From Nitrososphaerota archaeon (GTDB lineage Archaea; Thermoproteota; Nitrososphaeria; Nitrososphaerales; CADDZS01), in the NCBI GenBank assembly GCA_021325255.1, contig JAJPHP010000006.1, positions 1 to 64,000 of the forward strand: a DNA stretch of 64,000 nucleotides. The letters are read 5' to 3'. Below, piece by piece: positions 1-9,067 of the stretch. Under the pieces are notes generated by a model. That model made no database searches. It was not told the origin of the DNA and saw nothing but the letters and a program-made list of their open reading frames with translations. Numbering within the stretch: position 1 is the first letter of the stretch; each line of letters begins with the position of its first letter. Made by a program: the position numbers and the translations under genes.

Positions 1-93
1 ATTGAGACATATCAGAAACTGGATCAACGTCTTTTGGCTGCACCATCAGCCAATGTACAAATCTTTCATCCGGGCGATAGAATATGTGGTTAA
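1..93 (+). CDS. C-terminal end of an unidentified protein (5' truncated by window edge)
   Basis: An open frame enters from the left edge in frame 1 and stops at TAA 91-93, giving about 30 residues that end in HPGDRICG. The residue mix looks coding and the next gene has its own TATA box behind it, so this is probably the tail of a plus-strand gene. It is too short to assign a family. Confidence 0.45.
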   Translation: METYQKLDQRLLAAPSANVQIFHPGDRICG

Positions 94-124
94 GTAAACG
101 GAGCACAGGAGATGGTTAACTAAA

Positions 125-134
125 CTTTTAAACC
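125..134 (+). promoter_or_regulatory. TATA box of the SnoaL-like gene
   Basis: The motif CTTTTAAA is centred about 30 bases before the ATG at 160. Archaeal TATA boxes lie near -27, which puts transcription start within a few bases of the ATG and implies a leaderless message. Confidence 0.55.
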
Positions 135-159
135 GGATTCATAGGCCCGAATTGGAAAC

Positions 160-594
160 ATGAAGGACACTCTGCCAAACGGAACTCAGCTACTGACCAG
201 ATTCTACCATGAGTTTTGGAACGAGCGAAGATTTGAGATTCTAGATGAGTTGGTCGCGCAAGATTGCCAGCTTCACTTCGCTGAGCATTCGCACAGCATC
301 TGCTCTGAAAAGAGCAGAAAGGTGCAGCGAGAGTGGGTGAGGTCGTTCCCGGATCTCAAATTTACTGTCCACAATATAGTTGAAGAAGGAGACCTCTCTG
401 CTGTGCGTCTGACATTTGAGGGCACGCACGAAGAAGAGTTCGAGGGACTAGCTCCCACAAACAAGCATATTCGGGTGACCGAGATGTTGTTCGCCAAGGT
501 CCGAGATGGCAAGATCTGCGAAATGTGGGAAGACTACGACAAATTAGGAATGATGCAGCAGCTCGGCTATGCCTTGTCAAAACCACAGAGCTGA
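160..594 (+). CDS. SnoaL-like / ester cyclase-type NTF2-fold protein
   Basis: A 144-residue protein of the size and layout of SnoaL-like (polyketide cyclase-related, NTF2-fold) proteins. The N-terminal helices (about residues 8-45, RFYHEFWNERR) are followed by the conserved FPDLKFTV strand near 68-75, the GTHEEEFEGLAPTNK segment near 90-105 and a closing KICEMWEDYDKLGMMQQLG near 121-136, which is the usual end of this family. Such proteins are soluble and bind or isomerise small hydrophobic or polyketide-like ligands; the ligand cannot be told from sequence. It has its own TATA box and is not obviously in an operon with the acyl-CoA genes that follow. Family call fairly safe, function open. 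Confidence 0.8.
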   Translation: MKDTLPNGTQLLTRFYHEFWNERRFEILDELVAQDCQLHFAEHSHSICSEKSRKVQREWVRSFPDLKFTVHNIVEEGDLSAVRLTFEGTHEEEFEGLAPTNKHIRVTEMLFAKVRDGKICEMWEDYDKLGMMQQLGYALSKPQS

Positions 595-730
595 AATGTG
601 GTTGGGTTGAACATCATCGCGAATCTACTCCCCAGTAAGGTAAGACGAACTCGGATATAGCTTCTTTTTTCCAATTTGAGTAGCTATGTTATAGTCAATT
701 GAAATGAACAGATGTTTGCAAATCGTGACA

Positions 731-741
731 AGCTTAAAAGG
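731..741 (+). promoter_or_regulatory. TATA box of the crotonase operon
   Basis: GCTTAAAAG lies 25-30 bases before the GTG at 765, so transcription probably starts at or just before that codon. This supports GTG 765 as a leaderless start. Confidence 0.5.
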
Positions 742-764
742 AAACGATATTTCACGTCGTTTTT

Positions 765-1553
765 GTGCCAGACGACCAAATAATCTACTCCGTGACTTCT
801 GGAGTAGCGGTGATTACGATCAACAGGCCAAATGCTCTGAACGCGCTCTCAATCGAAGCTATTCACTCGCTTGCCAAAAAACTCAGAGATGCCGACAATT
901 CGCCGACCGTCTCGCTTGTTGTTATCAGGGGCGCTGGAGATAGGGCTTTCTGCGCCGGAGCAGACATTAGAATTTTCGATAGTTTCAAAGACCCTAACGA
1001 AGGGAGAAACTTTTGGAGGAAAACCGGACCCGAGATTCATTCGTACATCGAGAAGATGACAAAGCCGGTCATCGCCGCAGTTTCGGGATACTGCTTGGGT
1101 GGCGGGCTTGAAATTGCCCTCTCGTGCGACCTCGTGATTGCGACCGACGATTCCAAGTTTGGATTCCCAGAAGTCAACATTGGGTTGATACCGGGCTGGG
1201 GCGGCACGCAAAGGATCGCGAGAATAGTTGGGAGGCACAAAGCAAAGCAATTCGTCATGCTCGGCGAGATGATTGGCGCGGGGGATGCGGAGCGGCTCGG
1301 GATTGTGAACTGGGTGGTAAAGAGAGAGAATCTCGATGCGTTCGTTAACGAAGTAACCTCAAAACTCATCCAGAAGAGCTCGCTCGTACTGAGCAGAGCA
1401 AAGGACGCGGTCAACCAAGCTTATGATTTGACTCTTAACGAAGGATTGTCCTACGAAACTGAACTTAGCACATCGCTGCTGAGTACAAAGGACACGAAGG
1501 AAGGAGTACGCGCCTTTCTCGAAAAGCGCAAGCCAACTTTCAAATCCAAATGA
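765..1553 (+). CDS. Enoyl-CoA hydratase/isomerase (crotonase family)
   Basis: A full-length 262-residue crotonase. It opens with the typical TINRPNALNALS segment (about residues 18-29). The oxyanion-hole stretch AFCAGADI is near 61-68 and the second one, GYCLGGGLEIA, near 110-120. Both acidic residues used for water addition in true hydratases are present, Glu in GGGLEI and Glu in PEVNIGL (about 137), followed by PGWGGTQR. The reaction is reversible hydration of a 2-enoyl-CoA in beta-oxidation or a related acyl-CoA route in the cytosol. The start is GTG behind a TATA box. An acyl-CoA ligase follows after 26 bases, so the two are probably co-transcribed. Confidence 0.93.
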   Translation: MPDDQIIYSVTSGVAVITINRPNALNALSIEAIHSLAKKLRDADNSPTVSLVVIRGAGDRAFCAGADIRIFDSFKDPNEGRNFWRKTGPEIHSYIEKMTKPVIAAVSGYCLGGGLEIALSCDLVIATDDSKFGFPEVNIGLIPGWGGTQRIARIVGRHKAKQFVMLGEMIGAGDAERLGIVNWVVKRENLDAFVNEVTSKLIQKSSLVLSRAKDAVNQAYDLTLNEGLSYETELSTSLLSTKDTKEGVRAFLEKRKPTFKSK

Positions 1554-1579
1554 CACTTGAAGGCGTAACAAAGATTTAG

Positions 1580-3163
1580 ATGAGAAACTTTTCTTCGATA
1601 CTGCGCTGGCATGCAGAGCGGACTCCTGAGAAGATCGCCATTCGCTTTGAGGGAAAAGAAATTCCCTATGAAGAGCTTGATCTGACTACTAGTAGTTTTG
1701 CTTCTTCAATCAAAGCCCACGGCGGAAGACCTAATGAAATTGTCGCGATACTCCTCTACAACACGCCCGAGTTCTACTATGCCGCAATAGGAGCTAACAA
1801 GGCAGGGCTGGCCTTTCTTCCACTCAACTACAGGCTAGCACGGGAGGAGATAAAATATATTCTATCCAACTCGCAAGCAAAGTTCCTAGTTACGCAAAGT
1901 CAGTTCAAGGATCAAGTGGACCAAATTAGAAACGAACTTCCCGATCTTAGCACGTGCCTAATTGTTGATGGCCCCTCCGATGAGGGTTGGATTAATTTCA
2001 ATAGTTTCGTTTCCCGATCAGGAGAACGTATCAGCCACGTCGACTACGAACCCAACCCGGAAGACATGCATCGCCTCATGTATACCTCCGGTACCACTGC
2101 AAATCCAAAAGGCGTGGTCGTCACCTATTCCAATATGTGGTGGAAGACGTTTGCTCATTCCCTTGAGCTCGAGAGCAACAAGAACGACGTCGCGCTAGTC
2201 GCTGGTCCGCTCTACCATGTTGGTGCCTTCGACTTGGCAGCCGCCCACGTGCTTTATGCCGGAGGGTCTTTGGTCATACTACGGAGGTTTGAACCCAAGG
2301 ACTGCCTTGAAGCGATAGAGAAGTACAAGGTGACAGTGACTTGGCTCGCACCTTCGATGCTTAACATGATTCTTCATCAGGAAGATCTTTCCTCATACAA
2401 CCTGACCTCTATGAGATTGATAATAGATGGCGGAGAGAAGATGCCGGAACCCTTGATCAATAAGCTACTCTCAGCCTTCCCGAATACATGGTACGCGGAT
2501 GCCTACGGTCTCACCGAAACCGTGTCCGGTGATACTTTCGTACCTAAAGAGTATATGAAGAAGAAGCTCGGCTCTGTCGGAAGACCGACACCATTCGTCG
2601 AACTCAGAGTCGTCGATGAAAACGGAAACGAGCTACCTGCGGTTACGGATGGTGAAATTGTGATTAGAGGGCCAAAGGTCTTCAACGGCTACTGGAAAGA
2701 TGAGGCTGCAACTAGGAGCGCAATAAGGGAAGGCGGATGGTTCCACACGGGAGACATCGGCCACATCGACGAAGATGGTTTCCTTTACATCACTGATAGG
2801 AAGAAAGACATGATTAAAAGTGGTGGAGAAAATGTGTCATCCCTAGAGATTGAGCGTGTGCTCTACCAGCATCCCGATGTGAAAGAAGTCGCAGTCGTGG
2901 GAATGAAGGACGACACGTGGGGAGAGGTCCCAGTAGCTTTTGTTGTGCCGAAGCAAGCCGCCGACCTTTCTGACAAGGTCCTCCTTGATTTCTGCACTAA
3001 CAAGCTTGCACGATTCAAGATGCCGAAGAAATTTTTCATTCAAGAGGAACCGCTACCGAGGAATCCTTCCGGTAAGGTGTTGAAAAGAGTGTTGAGAGAT
3101 AGAGTGATACTCCATCCACGCGAAACGAAAGTGCGGACGGATTCAACAGCAAGCTACGATTAG
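1580..3163 (+). CDS. AMP-forming acyl-CoA synthetase (ANL superfamily)
   Basis: A 527-residue adenylate-forming ligase of normal length. The AMP-binding P-loop YTSGTTANPKG is near residues 168-178, the A5 motif YGLTETVSG near 312, the hinge and ribose-binding stretch TGDIGHIDEDGFLYITDRKKD near 390-410, and the C-terminal catalytic lysine in PSGKVLKR near 500. It converts a carboxylic acid, ATP and CoA to acyl-CoA, AMP and pyrophosphate. The closest style is medium- or long-chain fatty acid ligases, but substrate cannot be fixed. It lies between a crotonase and an E1 pair on the same strand with short gaps, which fits an acid-activation operon. Confidence 0.92.
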   Translation: MRNFSSILRWHAERTPEKIAIRFEGKEIPYEELDLTTSSFASSIKAHGGRPNEIVAILLYNTPEFYYAAIGANKAGLAFLPLNYRLAREEIKYILSNSQAKFLVTQSQFKDQVDQIRNELPDLSTCLIVDGPSDEGWINFNSFVSRSGERISHVDYEPNPEDMHRLMYTSGTTANPKGVVVTYSNMWWKTFAHSLELESNKNDVALVAGPLYHVGAFDLAAAHVLYAGGSLVILRRFEPKDCLEAIEKYKVTVTWLAPSMLNMILHQEDLSSYNLTSMRLIIDGGEKMPEPLINKLLSAFPNTWYADAYGLTETVSGDTFVPKEYMKKKLGSVGRPTPFVELRVVDENGNELPAVTDGEIVIRGPKVFNGYWKDEAATRSAIREGGWFHTGDIGHIDEDGFLYITDRKKDMIKSGGENVSSLEIERVLYQHPDVKEVAVVGMKDDTWGEVPVAFVVPKQAADLSDKVLLDFCTNKLARFKMPKKFFIQEEPLPRNPSGKVLKRVLRDRVILHPRETKVRTDSTASYD

Positions 3164-3201
3164 ATCAATGTCATCTTAAGGATAAGGAGATAAGCAAACT
3201 C

Positions 3202-4206
3202 GTGGGCAAATCAGTGCAAAAAGGTGATTATCATCCATCCCTTCCCGAGGAAGAGAAGCTCCTTCAGATATACGCCACCATGCTGAAGATTCGATACTTC
3301 GAAAACAAAGTGCAAGAACTCTTCGAGGCTAAAGCTATTCCGGGAGCGGTTCATCTTTGCACCGGTCAAGAAGCAATCTACGCTGGAGCGTCCGCAGCCC
3401 TCAACGATGGAGACTATGTGACATGTACATATCGCGGGCACGGCGTCTTTATCAGCCGCGGCTCTGATATCAATCGGCTAATGGCCGAAATTTTAGGCAA
3501 GGCAACGGGGATATGCAAGGGAAAGGGCGGGTCGATGCACTTCACCGACCTTGGCAGGGGCCTGTTGGGGTCATTCGCAATCGTCGGCGAAGGAATTCCC
3601 GTTGCAGTGGGGGCCGGGCTGACTTCTAAATTAAGGAAAGAGGATCGTATTGCGGCCAGTTTTTTCGGCGACGGGGCAAGCAACATTGGGATGTTCCACG
3701 AGTCTCTGAACATGGCTTCGGTCTGGAAACTCCCCGTCATATTCATCTGCGAGAATAATATGTATGGCGAGTACAGCCCACTTAGCGCAACTACGGCTGT
3801 TGAAAACATTGCAGACAGGGCATCCGCGTATAACATGCCCGGCGAACAAGCCAACGGTAACGATGTTCTCGACGTATACGAGAAAGTTAAGCGGGCCGCG
3901 ACACGTGCAAGAACACTTCAAGGGCCAACCCTGCTTGAGTGCAAGACCTACCGCCACAGAGGTCACTCGGAAATCGACAGTGGTGAAAAGTACAGGTCCA
4001 TAGAGGAAGTTCGAAAATGGCAGCTCCGCGACCCAATCGAGTCATTCAGAAAGACGCTAATTAAGGAAAAACACCTTACAGAAGCTAAAGACAACGCGAT
4101 GCAAGAAGAGATCCATGCCCTAATTGAAAGAGCTGTGCGCTTCGCCATCGACAGTCCTGTGCCTGCAACCGATGAAATCGTCACTGATGTATACGCACTG
4201 GAGTGA
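3202..4206 (+). CDS. TPP-dependent 2-oxoacid (pyruvate/acetoin-type) dehydrogenase E1, alpha subunit
   Basis: A 334-residue E1 alpha subunit. The family signatures are GAVHLCTGQEA near residue 50, TYRGHG near 76, GKGGSMH near 111-117, and the TPP/Mg motif GDGAS (about 156) ending with ENN about 30 residues later. A GTG start at 3202 is set by an AAGGAG ribosome site at about 3185-3190. The stop overlaps the beta gene start (GTGA), so the two subunits are translationally coupled. The pair decarboxylates a 2-oxoacid or cleaves acetoin and passes the acyl group to a lipoyl E2. No E2 or E3 gene is in this window. Acetoin dehydrogenase and branched-chain types are alternatives. Confidence 0.92.
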   Translation: MGKSVQKGDYHPSLPEEEKLLQIYATMLKIRYFENKVQELFEAKAIPGAVHLCTGQEAIYAGASAALNDGDYVTCTYRGHGVFISRGSDINRLMAEILGKATGICKGKGGSMHFTDLGRGLLGSFAIVGEGIPVAVGAGLTSKLRKEDRIAASFFGDGASNIGMFHESLNMASVWKLPVIFICENNMYGEYSPLSATTAVENIADRASAYNMPGEQANGNDVLDVYEKVKRAATRARTLQGPTLLECKTYRHRGHSEIDSGEKYRSIEEVRKWQLRDPIESFRKTLIKEKHLTEAKDNAMQEEIHALIERAVRFAIDSPVPATDEIVTDVYALE

Positions 4207-5201
4207 GTCGATTACCAACAATGCCGGAGATGAACTTGCGAGCCGCCATACGAGAGGCGCTAAAGGAGGAGATGGCCCGAGAACCCCGCACGATTGTTAT
4301 GGGGGAAGACGTCGGAGCTGCGGGCGGGGTCTTCAAGGTTACGCAAGGACTTTTCGAACAGTTCGGCGAAGAAAGGGTCCGAGACACTCCGATTTCCGAA
4401 ACCGCCATTGTTGGGTGCGCTGTCGGTGCGGCCGTAACCGGCCTCAAACCGATCGTAGAGATCATGTTTGCCGATTTCAACGCGCTTTGCGTCGAGCAAA
4501 TCGGCAATCTGGCGGCTAAGTATAGATACCTCTCCGGCGGCCAGGTGGAAGTTCCGATTGTCATAAGGAGCGCAACAGGGGCAGGGATCGGTTTTGGGGC
4601 GCAGCACTCACAAAATATTGAAGCTTGGTTCATGCAAACTCCCGGGATCAAAATCGCGGTACCGTCAACTCCATACGACGCAAAAGGCCTAATGAAGAGT
4701 GCAATACGGGGGAGAGATCCGGTATTGTTCTTAGAGCACAAGCTCTGCTATCCAATAAAGGGAGACGTGCCATCGGATGACTATGAGATTCCATTTGGGC
4801 TAGCTGATATCAAAAGGAAAGGTTCCGATGTGACCATAATAGCCACGATGCTTATGGTGCACAGGAGCCTGCTTGCGGCAAAACTTCTCGAGGAGAGCGA
4901 AGGGATAAGTGCCGAAGTGCTCGATCTTCGTACGCTCGTCCCTCTGGATGCGAAGACCATACTTGCCTCGATTGGAAAGACAAGGAGAGTTGTGATAGTC
5001 GAAGAGAACCCGAGACCAAGCGGATGGGGTGCGGAAATTGCCTCAGTAATCTCCGAAAAGGCCCTCTATGATCTGGAAGCCCCGATCGTAAGAATCAGTG
5101 CGCCGAATAGCCCGGTTCCGTACAGCCCCCTTTTGGAGAAAGCTTGGATGCCGGATGAGAATAGGATTCTTTCTGCGGCTAAAGAGCTTGTGCGAAGCTA
5201 G
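4203..5201 (+). CDS. TPP-dependent 2-oxoacid (pyruvate/acetoin-type) dehydrogenase E1, beta subunit
   Basis: A 332-residue E1 beta subunit, normal length. It has MGEDVGAAGGVF near residues 36-47, TPISE near 65, the GLKPIVEIMFADF stretch near 82-94, and the C-terminal transketolase domain with EENPRPSGWGAEIAS near 266-280. It starts at GTG 4203 inside the last codons of the alpha gene, a typical coupled overlap. With alpha it forms the heterotetrameric E1 component in the cytosol. It is the last gene of the operon and is followed directly by a T-rich stretch. The missing E2 and E3 must lie elsewhere, or the enzyme uses another acceptor. Confidence 0.92.
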   Translation: MSRLPTMPEMNLRAAIREALKEEMAREPRTIVMGEDVGAAGGVFKVTQGLFEQFGEERVRDTPISETAIVGCAVGAAVTGLKPIVEIMFADFNALCVEQIGNLAAKYRYLSGGQVEVPIVIRSATGAGIGFGAQHSQNIEAWFMQTPGIKIAVPSTPYDAKGLMKSAIRGRDPVLFLEHKLCYPIKGDVPSDDYEIPFGLADIKRKGSDVTIIATMLMVHRSLLAAKLLEESEGISAEVLDLRTLVPLDAKTILASIGKTRRVVIVEENPRPSGWGAEIASVISEKALYDLEAPIVRISAPNSPVPYSPLLEKAWMPDENRILSAAKELVRS

Positions 5202-5218
5202 CCCTTTTTTCTTTTGCA
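5202..5218 (+). terminator. T-rich transcription terminator after the E1 operon
   Basis: Directly after the stop at 5201 the plus strand runs CCCTTTTTTCTTTTGC. Archaeal termination commonly uses such T-tracts without a hairpin. It also separates this operon from the converging acyl-CoA dehydrogenase gene. Confidence 0.5.
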
Positions 5219-6388
5219 CTAGTACGATTTTGGTAGGTCGAGCATTCTCTGAGCTAGTAGGCTCAGTACCATCTGCTCTGGGAGCGGAGCGGTCCGCCAC
5301 AGCCTGAGATCCCTAAAGTGCCTTTCGATGTCGGTCTCGACCGCAAACCCCATCCCGCCAAAGGTTTGGATAGCTCTGTCTGCGGCTTCGAACGCTGCGT
5401 TCGCACTGACATACGCAGCAATGTTAGCCTCAATCGCGCACTCCTTGTTGGTGTCGTATAGCCACGTCGCCTTGGATAGCATCAGCCTTGCCGTCTCGAG
5501 CTTTGCCGCGGAATCGGCGAGCGGAAACTGGATACTCTGATTTTGCCCTATCGGTCTACCGAAGACTATTCTATTCTTCGCATATTCAACGGCCCGTCTG
5601 AGCACATAGTCGCCGGTGCCGAGACACAATGACGCTGCAGACACTCTTTCATTATTCAGGAGAAAGGTCAGCTCCGACCATCCTCTATCTTGAACGCCTA
5701 TTAGATTCTCCTCCGGAACCGACACGTCCTCGAGAGATACTTCGCTAGAGAGAAGAGGCCTCATGGCTAGGCTTTCAATCGGGTTGATGCGAATCCGGGG
5801 ATCGTGCATGTCCACAAGAAACAGAGAGAGCCCCTGCGATCTTGCCTTCACATTCTCTTTTCTTGTGGTTCGAGCCACTAGGAGTATTAAATCAGAAAAA
5901 GGAGCAAATGTGATCCACACCTTTTGTCCTCTGATCACATATTCACCTGCACGCTTTTCTGCAAAAGTATCGATGTCAAGGGTGTTAACTCCCGCGCTCG
6001 GCTCCGTAATTCCGATCGCGCACACTAGCTCGCCCTTTGCTAATCTTGGCAGGAACGACCGTTTCAATGATTCAGTACCATATTTCAGAATCGCAGGCGG
6101 CACCATAGCGGACGTTACAGTGAATAAATTGCCTCCGATTACCCCTGCCCCCGACGCGGCAACTGTCTGGACCACCAGCGAGAGCTCTGTCAACCCTAGC
6201 CCAGCGCCGCCGAACTCTTGGGGAATGTTGACGCCGAACCAACGGTTGTGCGCAAAAAGATCCCACAGTTCCTCTGGGAATTGCTTCGACTTGTCCTTCT
6301 TTCTGAAATAATCAGTCGGCAATGATTGCACGAGCTTTGATACTTCTTCCCTGATAGTTCCTCGAATCTCGGGTTCCTCGAAATCCAT
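5219..6388 (-). CDS. Acyl-CoA dehydrogenase
   Basis: About 389 residues, the standard acyl-CoA dehydrogenase length. Present are the N-terminal helical domain with FGGAGLGLTE, the flavin-contacting ITEPSAGVN and KVWITF stretches in the beta domain, and the C-terminal helical domain ending QTFGGMGFAVETDIERHFRDLR. The catalytic base region reads APLPEQ rather than the common EGT, so the exact base is uncertain. It oxidises a saturated acyl-CoA to a 2-enoyl-CoA with FAD. A longer TTG-initiated version from 6406 exists, but a TATA box at about 6411-6421 places transcription start near 6390, so ATG 6388 is preferred. It converges on the E1 operon. Confidence 0.9.
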   Translation of the reverse strand: MDFEEPEIRGTIREEVSKLVQSLPTDYFRKKDKSKQFPEELWDLFAHNRWFGVNIPQEFGGAGLGLTELSLVVQTVAASGAGVIGGNLFTVTSAMVPPAILKYGTESLKRSFLPRLAKGELVCAIGITEPSAGVNTLDIDTFAEKRAGEYVIRGQKVWITFAPFSDLILLVARTTRKENVKARSQGLSLFLVDMHDPRIRINPIESLAMRPLLSSEVSLEDVSVPEENLIGVQDRGWSELTFLLNNERVSAASLCLGTGDYVLRRAVEYAKNRIVFGRPIGQNQSIQFPLADSAAKLETARLMLSKATWLYDTNKECAIEANIAAYVSANAAFEAADRAIQTFGGMGFAVETDIERHFRDLRLWRTAPLPEQMVLSLLAQRMLDLPKSY

Positions 6389-6410
6389 GAGACACGGGAA
6401 AATCAAACAG

Positions 6411-6421
6411 GCGATATAAGT
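6411..6421 (-). promoter_or_regulatory. TATA box of the acyl-CoA dehydrogenase gene
   Basis: On the minus strand the motif ACTTATATCGC is about 28 bases before ATG 6388, predicting a leaderless message. Confidence 0.55.
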
Positions 6422-6549
6422 CTCTCCGCGTTGCGCTTGTGCCTACCGAGCTATCTTTACTAGTGTGGAAAAATCACCGCTACCAAGGAATACCGTATCT
6501 AGTCCTCGCGTCAGTTCTTACCTTGTAACAGGTACTTGGGTGAGCTTTC

Positions 6550-8942
6550 TTGGCGACAACCATGGAGATTGTGGAAGAGCAGCAGTCAAAATTTCATGAT
6601 GATTATACTCGTGCCATACTAGGGCGGACACTGAAAAGAATTGAAGACAAGAGACTCTTGACAGGTGCGGGAAAATACTTTGACGACATTGTCCTTCCAA
6701 ATATGCTCTACGCTGTCTTCCTCAGGAGCACGAGAGCTCATGCCAAGATCAGTAGCATCGACGTATCCGGGGCCGTACAGGACCCAAATGTCAAGCTGGT
6801 TCTTACTGGCATAGTTGACAATGTCAACACCATGCCAACGCTATACAGCGATAACCCGTTGGTTCAGAAGGGTACGAAGCGATACCTGCTAGCACCCGAA
6901 GAAGTGAATTTCGCTGGCGAGCCCATAGTCCTAATAATTGCCAAAACTCGTTCATCGGCCATTGACGCATGCGAGACCGTATCCGTAGACTATGATCCTC
7001 TGCCTGCTGTCGTCGATCCACTTAAGGCATTGGAAGAGAATTCTCCAAGAGTGCACTCCTATTGGCAGGACAACGTCGCTTTCAAAACGCAAATTTCTTC
7101 GGGAGACATAGCAAGAGCATTTGCTGACGCTGATCACGTTGTGAAGGCAGAGTTCGAGCTGCAGCGCCTTTCCGCTGTCCCGTTAGAAACGAACGGAGCA
7201 ATTGCAGCCTACGATGAATCTGCCGGCTTTCTTACTGTTTGGATGCCAACCCAATCCCCATTTTCAGCTAGAGATGGAATAGCCGGAGTTCTCAGGATCC
7301 CGGAGACAAAGGTCAGGATCATCGTACCGGACATGGGTGGAAGTTTCGGCCAAAAAGGAAGCTTCTCAGCCGAGCACGCTACCATTTGCTTCGCTGCGAC
7401 CAAATTAGGGCAGCCGATTAAGTGGACAGAGTCGAGGAGCGAAAACATACTTGCGACCAGCCATGGCAGGGGGCAGAAACAATTCGTCGAGGCGGCAGTC
7501 AAGGAGGACGGTAAGATACTCGGATTGAAAGCCATGCTGATTTGTGACGGTGGAGCATGCACCGAGTTCCTGGCGACGCTTCCACGAATAATTCTAATGA
7601 TGATACCGGGAGTATACAATATTCCTGCCTTCTCTGGCGAAGCGCTCACTGCGTTCACTAACAAGCCTCCCATAGGGCCGTACAGGGGAGCAGGAAGACC
7701 GGAAGCGACGTACTTCATTGAAAGGACAATTGATCTGATAGCCAAGAAGCTGACTCTCGACCCGGTCAAGGTCAGGCTCGCGAACTATATCGAGAAGGAT
7801 AGATTCTCATTCCGGACTACCGGAGGGCTGGTATACGACAGCGGCGACTATCATTACAATATGAGAAGAGCAATTGAACTTTCAGACTACGCAGAGATGT
7901 GCGCCTATCAAAGAAGGGCTCGAGCTGAAGACAGGCTCGTAGGAATTGGAATCATCAACTACGTGGAAGTCTCGTCCTTTGGTCGAGAATTTCCGCAGAC
8001 CGCCTCTGTGTCGATCAGCAAGCAAGGGAGAGTGACAGTCGTCCTCGGCACCACACCTCACGGTCAGGGCAACGCTACATCTCTCGCGCAAATTGTTGCC
8101 GAAGAGCTTGGCGTCGAGATGCGGGATATCACTGTCCTTTGGGGAGATACATCTACTCTCCCGTGGGGGACCATAACATCTGGTAGCAGGTCAGCGGCGG
8201 TCGGGGGAACTGCGGTCCTCTTGGCAACTAGGAAGGTAAAGAAGAAGATGGCAAAAATCGCTTCTAGCATGGGCCTCGGAATTGGAGGGGGAGAAGAAGA
8301 CCTATTGTTCAAAGAAGGAAGGATGTGCTCAGCTCGAGCGCCTCAACAAAACAAAGTAGATTTCCGCGAAATTGCCCTTCGCGCCTATACTCCCTCGGCG
8401 CTACCTATCGGAATGGAGCCGACTTTGTACGAATACGCTGCGTATGCTCCTCCAGACAATGCCTACCCGTTTGGCACGCACATAGTAATGCTGGAAGTTG
8501 ACAGAGACACAGCGGCAATTAACATTCTGAAATATGTGGCAGTCGACGACGTCGGACACGTCCTAAACCCGATGATAGTTGAGGGCCAAGTTCATGGAGG
8601 CATCGTGCAGGGAATCGCAGAGGCTATCTTCGAAGAAATAGTCTACGACGAAAACGGTGTCTTGTTGACATCGACTTTGTCCGACTATCTGATTCCTTCG
8701 GCCGACAGCTCCCCTCCCATTAATTGTTTCAGGACCGAAACCCCGTCCCCCTAAACCCACTCGGGGCAAAGGGAGTCGGTGAAGCAGGCACCATAGCAGC
8801 TACTCCTGCTATCGCAAATGCAATCCAAGACGCTCTTACATTATCGTACGACCGCATGCCAAGCAAGCTGCCGCTCGACCCGTCAAGCATCTGGTCACAG
8901 ATCAGAAATTCAAATCGCATCGATCCAAAGTCTCGGATGTAG
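6550..8942 (+). CDS. Xanthine dehydrogenase/aldehyde oxidase-type molybdopterin-binding large subunit, interrupted by one frameshift
   Basis: Large subunit of the molybdenum hydroxylase family (about 796 residues when joined). The first frame runs 6550-8754 and carries the GPYRGAGRPEA loop near residue 376, which is the xanthine/aldehyde oxidase type rather than the CO dehydrogenase form I loop. It stops at TAA 8752-8754 right after RTETPSP. The expected continuation LNPLGAKGVGEAG, including the catalytic glutamate, follows at once in another frame and ends at 8942. One missing C in the C5 run 8747-8751 explains it. The TTG start has a GGTGAG site at 6539-6544; ATG 6562 is an alternative. No FAD or 2Fe-2S subunit genes are adjacent. 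Unless frame is restored the enzyme lacks its active-site base. Confidence 0.85.
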
Positions 8943-9067
8943 AAGTACCTGCCTTTCCCTGTGTTTGTCTTCCACGATAGTCCGCGCGTCAAGATGGAGA
9001 AGATCTAAATTGAGTGAATTGCTTTTATCCCGAATCTCCAAGCCGCTACCTTAGGTCCACTGCTGAA

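Noticed and set aside
4181..4741. Minus-strand frame of 186 codons
   Set aside because: Antisense to the E1 beta gene; no recognisable domain.
7209..7769. Minus-strand frame of 186 codons
   Set aside because: Antisense to the molybdenum hydroxylase gene.
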